Assembly (NCBI GenBank): GCA_964560775.1
Contig: CAZLNH010000277.1
Coordinates: 1-17,969, forward strand
Length of the DNA: 17,969 nt
Direction: 5' to 3'
Source: Woeseia sp964560775
GTDB lineage: Bacteria > Pseudomonadota > Gammaproteobacteria > Steroidobacterales > Woeseiaceae
Under the pieces are notes generated by a model. It saw only the letters and a list, made by a program, of their open reading frames with translations, had not been told where the DNA came from and made no database searches. Numbering within the stretch: the first letter of the stretch is position 1; the number at the start of each line of letters is the position of its first letter. Shown here one piece after another: positions 14,260-17,969 of this stretch. Both the position numbers and the translations under genes were made by a program.

Positions 14260-15170
14260 TGTCTGCCAGCGTCCCGCAACGCGCCCGGAAAGTTTCTGTC
14301 ATCGGACTCGGGGTCATGGGCGCTGCTTTCGCGCGTCATCTGCGTGCCGCCGGGCACGACGTCAGTGGTTACGACCCGAATCCCGCGCGCAGGGAGTTTT
14401 GCCATGGCTTCGACATCAGCGTGACAGACGACGCAGGCAGCGCGATCGCCGGTGCGGAGTTCGTCCTTTGCAGTCTGCCGTCGGCCAGTGCGCTCAAGCA
14501 GACCGTTGAACGGGCTGCAGAAGTGGCAGGCAAGACGGCGCGTGGTTCCCGCGCGTTGATCATCGAACTCAGCACACTTGACCTGCCCTGCAAGCTGGAA
14601 GCACAGCGCGCACTGTCCTCGCACGGCTACCAGATGCTGGACTGTCCGGTGAGCGGCACGGGTGCGCAGGCCGCGGCCGGCGAAGTAGTCGTCTATGCGA
14701 GCGGCGAAACCCGGGAGTACGACAGTGCAAAGACTGTTCTCGAAAGTTTTAGCGTAGCCGTTTTCAATCTTGGTGCCTTCGGCAACGGGACCCGCATGAA
14801 GCTCATCGCCAACCTGCTTGTGGCGGTACACAATGCTGCCGCCGCCGAGGCCGTGACCATGGCCGAGTGTGCCGGCATCGATCCGCAGCTCTTCGTGGAC
14901 GTCATCACCGCGGGCGGTGCCGCCGGGTCCCGTGTGCTCGAGTTGCGCGGCCCCATGATGGCCGCACGCCAATACACCCCCGCGACGATGCGACTGGACC
15001 TCTGGCAAAAGGACCTCGGCCTCATCGAAGACTACGCAACGGCACTCGCTGCGCCGACGCCACTTTTTGATGCGGCCCTGCCACTTTACTCAGCGGCACT
15101 CGGGATCGGGTTGGCCGAGGCCGATACAGCTGCCGTCTGCGAAATCCTGCGCGGAATGCGGGAGCGATGA
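14259..15170 (+). CDS. beta-hydroxyacid dehydrogenase (3-hydroxyisobutyrate dehydrogenase-like), copy 2
   Basis: A 303-residue NAD(P)-dependent oxidoreductase. The Rossmann motif VSVIGLGVMGAAFARHLRAA (12-31), YDPNPAR, IIELSTLDL, the substrate motif DCPVSGTG (128-135) and catalytic Lys181 in GTRMKLIANLLV with Asn185 give the full beta-hydroxyacid dehydrogenase signature. It is a diverged paralogue of 11484-12377, sharing the unusual PVSGT box, and the two flank the CocE-type hydrolase. Two such enzymes in one operon suggest two related oxidation or reduction steps or two enantiomers (inference). The GTG start at 14259 overlaps the upstream small ORF stop. It is the last gene of the rightward operon; 84 bases without a clear terminator separate it from the convergent propeller gene. 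Confidence 0.9.
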   Translation: MSASVPQRARKVSVIGLGVMGAAFARHLRAAGHDVSGYDPNPARREFCHGFDISVTDDAGSAIAGAEFVLCSLPSASALKQTVERAAEVAGKTARGSRALIIELSTLDLPCKLEAQRALSSHGYQMLDCPVSGTGAQAAAGEVVVYASGETREYDSAKTVLESFSVAVFNLGAFGNGTRMKLIANLLVAVHNAAAAEAVTMAECAGIDPQLFVDVITAGGAAGSRVLELRGPMMAARQYTPATMRLDLWQKDLGLIEDYATALAAPTPLFDAALPLYSAALGIGLAEADTAAVCEILRGMRER

Positions 15171-15254
15171 GCCACGCGCATTTGCCCTGGCCGAAGCGCC
15201 CTAATCAGTTGAACTTGTTAAAGCGCATTACGGCTCAGGCCGGGGCATCCACTT

Positions 15255-16307
15255 TCATGCCATTAACGGCTGCACACGCCGGAACGCATTCAGCCGGCGC
15301 CGTTCGCTGACGGCGCAGCCGATACCTCGTGCGGGATGCCCTGCATGAGAAGAATTCGACCAACCATAGTAGTAGAGGCGGAAGTCTTCAGGTGTAACGA
15401 CGAGTTTCGGCGTGGCCACTCCCGCGGAGTCCCAGGCTCCCTGCGTACCAACGGTGAAAAATGGCAGCGGCGAGTGGTGTCGCCATGCGATGAGATCGTC
15501 CGAATAAGCAGCGCATATGGAGCGCCTTTCTGTCGTCTCCGGGCGGCCGTCGCGAGCCGTGTAAACCATGAGCCACCGGCCGTGCTCACCGAACGGGTTC
15601 TCGACGATGTCACGATTAACGATACCGGCGCTCTCGTGCAGCAACGCATCGCGTTCGAAGGTGAAGTCGGGTGCGGCCTGCCAGGATTCGAGGTTTTGGC
15701 TTCGCAGTACTTTGGTGCTGTGGTAGCGGCCAAGTTTGTCGACGGATGTGTAGTGGATCATCAGGCCATCGTCGAGCACAACCAGGGACGGGAAAGCCGC
15801 ATAAACCGATGACTTGTCGACTTCAGCGATGGCCCCGCCAGTGGCTTGGCCCGGCAGGCGTGTCCAGTTAATTCCGTCGGCGCTCTCCGCCAGGCCCAGC
15901 CGGCACAGGTATCCAGGGTGTGTGTACATCTCCTTCGCGCCCGAAGGAACTTCGTCGTTGCCGCCAAAGTAGGCCATCAGCCAGCGATCCCGGTGCCTGA
16001 TCACGTCACCCGTCCCGACATGGGTCGAGTCGAAGGCGTTCGGGTCATCCGAGGGCAAAAACACCGCGCCACCCGCGAGCGGGCCGTCCTCGCGGTGCCA
16101 ATGGACACCGTCCTCGGACACCGCCGTCGCAATTGCGCCGGTCCCGAACGCTGGTGCAACGGTATCGGGGAAGACACTGGATCGACAGTAGTACCACATT
16201 CTCCAGCAAGAGGCGGATTCATCCCACCGAACGACGGCGCCCCCAATCCTGAAGTCATCGCAGCGCAGTGATTGCGACGGGCTAAGGATCAGTCCGCGGT
16301 CAAACAT
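15255..16307 (-). CDS. cytosolic five-bladed propeller protein, GH43/GH32-like (copy 2)
   Basis: A 350-residue paralogue of 5729-6883, colinear with it from MFDRGLILSP to the C-terminus. Identical blocks include RWDE/RWDA-type then WRMWYYCR, DGPLAGGAVF, YFGGNDE, NPFG/NPFS, WLMVYTA-DGR, LYYYGWS and RGIGCAV. By eye roughly half the aligned residues are the same. Blade motifs (SEDGVHWHRE, SADGINWTRL, SQNLESWQAA) and acidic clusters (RCDDFRIGG, SDDPNAFDSTHVGTGDV, GAWDSAGV) are retained. Unlike copy 1 it has no leader: an in-frame TGA lies three codons before the ATG, so it should stay in the cytoplasm. It lies 28 bases downstream of the beta-lactamase-fold gene and is probably cotranscribed with it. 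No clear Shine-Dalgarno. The family activity is unassigned. Confidence 0.85.
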   Translation of the reverse strand: MFDRGLILSPSQSLRCDDFRIGGAVVRWDESASCWRMWYYCRSSVFPDTVAPAFGTGAIATAVSEDGVHWHREDGPLAGGAVFLPSDDPNAFDSTHVGTGDVIRHRDRWLMAYFGGNDEVPSGAKEMYTHPGYLCRLGLAESADGINWTRLPGQATGGAIAEVDKSSVYAAFPSLVVLDDGLMIHYTSVDKLGRYHSTKVLRSQNLESWQAAPDFTFERDALLHESAGIVNRDIVENPFGEHGRWLMVYTARDGRPETTERRSICAAYSDDLIAWRHHSPLPFFTVGTQGAWDSAGVATPKLVVTPEDFRLYYYGWSNSSHAGHPARGIGCAVSERRRLNAFRRVQPLMA

Positions 16308-16335
16308 GTAGGTTCATGTGCATTGAACTGCCTGG

Positions 16336-17634
16336 TCAGCGAGCCTGCGTCGGCGGTCTCGGATGAATATCGATTGAACGCATCAGCAGATTCGGCAGGT
16401 ATGTGTTATCCCACTCGGGATCCGATCGGGGCGGCGAGTCGCCTGTCCTGAGTATCACCAGTTCGTAGGCCGGTATCACGTATACGACCTGGCTTGCATA
16501 CCCATCGAAAAGGAAAAGATCCTTGCTCAGGTAAGGCTCGGAGTGCCAGCTCTGGCCGCGTTCGAGGCGAGGGTGAAATGAACCTCGGCGCTCAACGTAA
16601 TGTCCGGCCACGAACACGCCGAGCCCGGCATGTGCGTTCTCTTCAGAGGGCGTCAGTACCTGTCGTACAAAAGCTTCGTCGAGCAAGCGCTCACCGTTCC
16701 AGATGCCCCGCTGCAGCAGCAGGATACCCATCCGCAGCCAGGCCTCGGCCGGAAGCAACATGCAGCAGCCGGCATGCGCGACACCGCCGGGGCGGTTGAC
16801 CCAAACCTCACCGCCAGGCGATCCGATCGGGATCAGGACGGCCCTCGAAACCCACTCGTGGTAGCTGACGCCGGTAGCTCTCTCGATAAGCACGGCGACG
16901 AGATCCGAGGTCGCGTTCGAGTACTCGTACTCGCTGCCTGGAGCTTGAACCAGCGGATAATGGTCAATCAGGATCCGGTCGTGGTGTGGATGCAAATAGG
17001 CCAGGTTGTAGACCGACATCGGATCGTCGGAGAAGTCCTGGGGAAGCAGGCCGCTTCGCATGTCCAGAAGGTGCCGAACGAGGATGCCTTCCTTCTCAGT
17101 GCCGGCCCATTCATCGATAAAATCCGCCACCGGTTGGTCAAGGCTTTCAATATGCCCTGCATGCATGGCTGTGCCAACGGCCAGCGCGGTGATCGGCTTG
17201 GCGAGCGAGCGTGAAATGATCGGCTGCTCTCGCTCCTGCCCGCCGAAGTAGCTTTCCTCGACCACCTTGCCGCGGTGCCAGACGATGAAGGCCGACGAGC
17301 GCATGGTTTGCGCGTACGTTCTCGCTGTTTCGAGCGCCACCTTCGAAATAACCGACTCGCCTGCAACCGCCGCAGGCAGCGCCTCGGGGCGGTCTGTTCC
17401 CGGAACCGGTTCAAGCGTGTCGTATTGCCGAAGACCACCGCGAACCTCACCTTCGGAAGAGCCTCTCCGGTACGCCTTCAGACGCTCCAGGTACACTTGC
17501 TCGACGGCTCGCGGATACGGCTTGAATACTTGCGTTCTTTCGAGCACGTACTCGGCCGCCACGATCTGGTTCGGCAGGCAAAACGCCGCCGCAATAACCA
17601 GGAACCTTGGCCGAAGTCCAGGAGTAGAGAGCAC
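16336..17634 (-). CDS. exported class-C beta-lactamase-fold serine hydrolase
   Basis: A 432-residue protein. Residues 1-27 form a Sec signal (LRPRFLVIAAAFCLPNQIVAA with cleavage near VAA-EY), so it acts in the periplasm or outside. The nucleophile motif SxxK is Ser143-Leu-Ala-Lys146 and YxN is Tyr238-Ser-Asn240. DFIDEWAGTEKEGILVRHLL, DMRSGL and the late DGYASQVVYVIP (replacing the HxG-type region) fit the EstB/6-aminohexanoate-dimer-hydrolase branch rather than a true antibiotic beta-lactamase. Expected activity is ester or amide hydrolysis. The GTG start (17634-17632) follows the flavin reductase stop after 2 bases, so translation is likely coupled. An N-terminal extension of about 85 residues before the catalytic domain is longer than in minimal members. 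Confidence 0.88.
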   Translation of the reverse strand: MLSTPGLRPRFLVIAAAFCLPNQIVAAEYVLERTQVFKPYPRAVEQVYLERLKAYRRGSSEGEVRGGLRQYDTLEPVPGTDRPEALPAAVAGESVISKVALETARTYAQTMRSSAFIVWHRGKVVEESYFGGQEREQPIISRSLAKPITALAVGTAMHAGHIESLDQPVADFIDEWAGTEKEGILVRHLLDMRSGLLPQDFSDDPMSVYNLAYLHPHHDRILIDHYPLVQAPGSEYEYSNATSDLVAVLIERATGVSYHEWVSRAVLIPIGSPGGEVWVNRPGGVAHAGCCMLLPAEAWLRMGILLLQRGIWNGERLLDEAFVRQVLTPSEENAHAGLGVFVAGHYVERRGSFHPRLERGQSWHSEPYLSKDLFLFDGYASQVVYVIPAYELVILRTGDSPPRSDPEWDNTYLPNLLMRSIDIHPRPPTQAR

Positions 17635-17636
17635 GA

Positions 17637-17969
17637 TCAGGTCTCACGCCTGCAGGAATCGCCCGCCCTCTGCATTTCCGGCGGCAACGGATGGCCTCGT
17701 TCGCCACCGAAGATCACCAGCGGTTCGCCGGGAAACGTGTGCACGCTACGCACGCGGCCCACGAAGATCTCGTGATCGCCGCCCGGATAGCGCCGCCAGG
17801 TTGTGCAGCTGACATGCGCGAGCATCCCGTCGAGCAACGGTACACCTCTTGAATTGCGGCTCCACGATACGTTCCGGAACTTGTCGGCCGCGGGGCGAGC
17901 GAACTGTTCGCACAGGCCCCATTTGTCCGCTGGAAGGAAATTCAAGGCAAACTCGCCCGCACGGCGGAA
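17637..17969 (-). CDS. flavin reductase domain protein (HpaC/DIM6-NTAB type), 5' end outside window
   Basis: The frame is open from the window edge (17969) to a TGA at 17637, giving 110 residues. F-ALNFLPADKWGLCEQFARP, ADKFRNVSW, GVPLLDGMLAHVSC and TWRRYPGGDHEIFVGRVRSV are the signature of NAD(P)H:FMN reductases of the split-barrel family, with the GDH motif. Only the N-terminal portion is missing. It would supply reduced flavin to the LLM monooxygenase at 7704-8780, the only flavin oxygenase seen here (inference). The TTG at 17945 is internal, not a start, since coding similarity continues through the edge. First visible gene of the leftward trio with the serine hydrolase and the propeller. 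Confidence 0.88.
   Translation of the reverse strand, partial: FRRAGEFALNFLPADKWGLCEQFARPAADKFRNVSWSRNSRGVPLLDGMLAHVSCTTWRRYPGGDHEIFVGRVRSVHTFPGEPLVIFGGERGHPLPPEMQRAGDSCRRET

Noticed and set aside
14097..15008. 303-codon minus-strand open frame opposite the second dehydrogenase
   Set aside because: Antisense to a gene with full Rossmann and catalytic motifs; the product is Arg/Gly/His-rich with no domain. Such frames are expected opposite GC-rich genes.
15171..15254. Bidirectional terminator between convergent genes
   Set aside because: No stable GC stem followed by a T run on either strand.
16336..17634. True antibiotic beta-lactamase (AmpC)
   Set aside because: SxxK and YxN are present, but the KTG-equivalent region reads DGYASQ, there is a long N-terminal extension, and the neighbours are catabolic. 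The EstB/nylon-hydrolase-like branch fits better.

Overview
The window reads as a stretch of proteobacterial chromosome or large replicon, probably gammaproteobacterial or a close relative. That placement is an inference from gene style only: moderate to high GC, dense strand-clustered operons, ATGA/TGATG start-stop overlaps, a Tat signal and Sec signals. No ribosomal or other taxonomic marker is present, so the taxon stays open. I see no rRNA, tRNA, CRISPR array, transposase or integrase.

Layout from left to right. (1) 1-1019 is an edge zone. It holds the C-terminal tail of an XRE-type regulator with a possible terminator, an SRPBCC/AHSA1-like protein on the minus strand, and an eroded fragment that looks like the N-terminal half of a metallophosphoesterase. 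(2) 1020-3281 (minus) holds an alpha/beta hydrolase and a GPH/MelB-type sugar-cation symporter. (3) 3556-6883 (plus) is a tight operon: an NTF2/SnoaL-like protein, an SDR with Phe in place of its catalytic Tyr, a Gfo/Idh/MocA oxidoreductase, and a Tat-exported five-bladed propeller resembling the GH43/GH32 fold. (4) 6902-9828 (minus) holds a PcaD-like alpha/beta hydrolase, a luciferase-like (LLM) flavin monooxygenase and a LysR regulator. (5) 10127-15170 (plus) runs from the region divergent from LysR: a protein of three fused RidA/YjgF domains, a 3-hydroxyisobutyrate-dehydrogenase-like enzyme, a CocE/NonD-type hydrolase, a possible 46-codon ORF and a second 3-hydroxyisobutyrate-dehydrogenase-like enzyme. 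(6) 15255-17969 (minus) holds a flavin reductase (cut by the window end), an exported class-C beta-lactamase-fold serine hydrolase and a second, leaderless paralogue of the propeller.

Taken together, 1020-17969 looks like one catabolic island controlled at least partly by the LysR protein. A plausible division of labour (inference) is as follows. Exported hydrolases (the beta-lactamase fold and the Tat propeller) trim a glycosylated or ester/amide-linked natural product. The MFS symporter imports the sugar-like product. The cytosolic propeller, CocE-type hydrolase and alpha/beta hydrolases cleave it further. The LLM oxygenase with its flavin reductase oxidises the core, and the SDR, Gfo/Idh and the two beta-hydroxyacid-dehydrogenase-like enzymes carry redox steps. 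The triple RidA protein may remove reactive enamine/imine intermediates. I do not recognise this gene combination as a described pathway and cannot name the substrate. The most notable elements are the propeller paralogue pair that brackets the core, the triple RidA fusion with only one intact Arg site, the SDR and Gfo/Idh partners that each lack a canonical catalytic residue, and the roughly 50-bp repeats plus perfect palindrome between LysR and the RidA operon.
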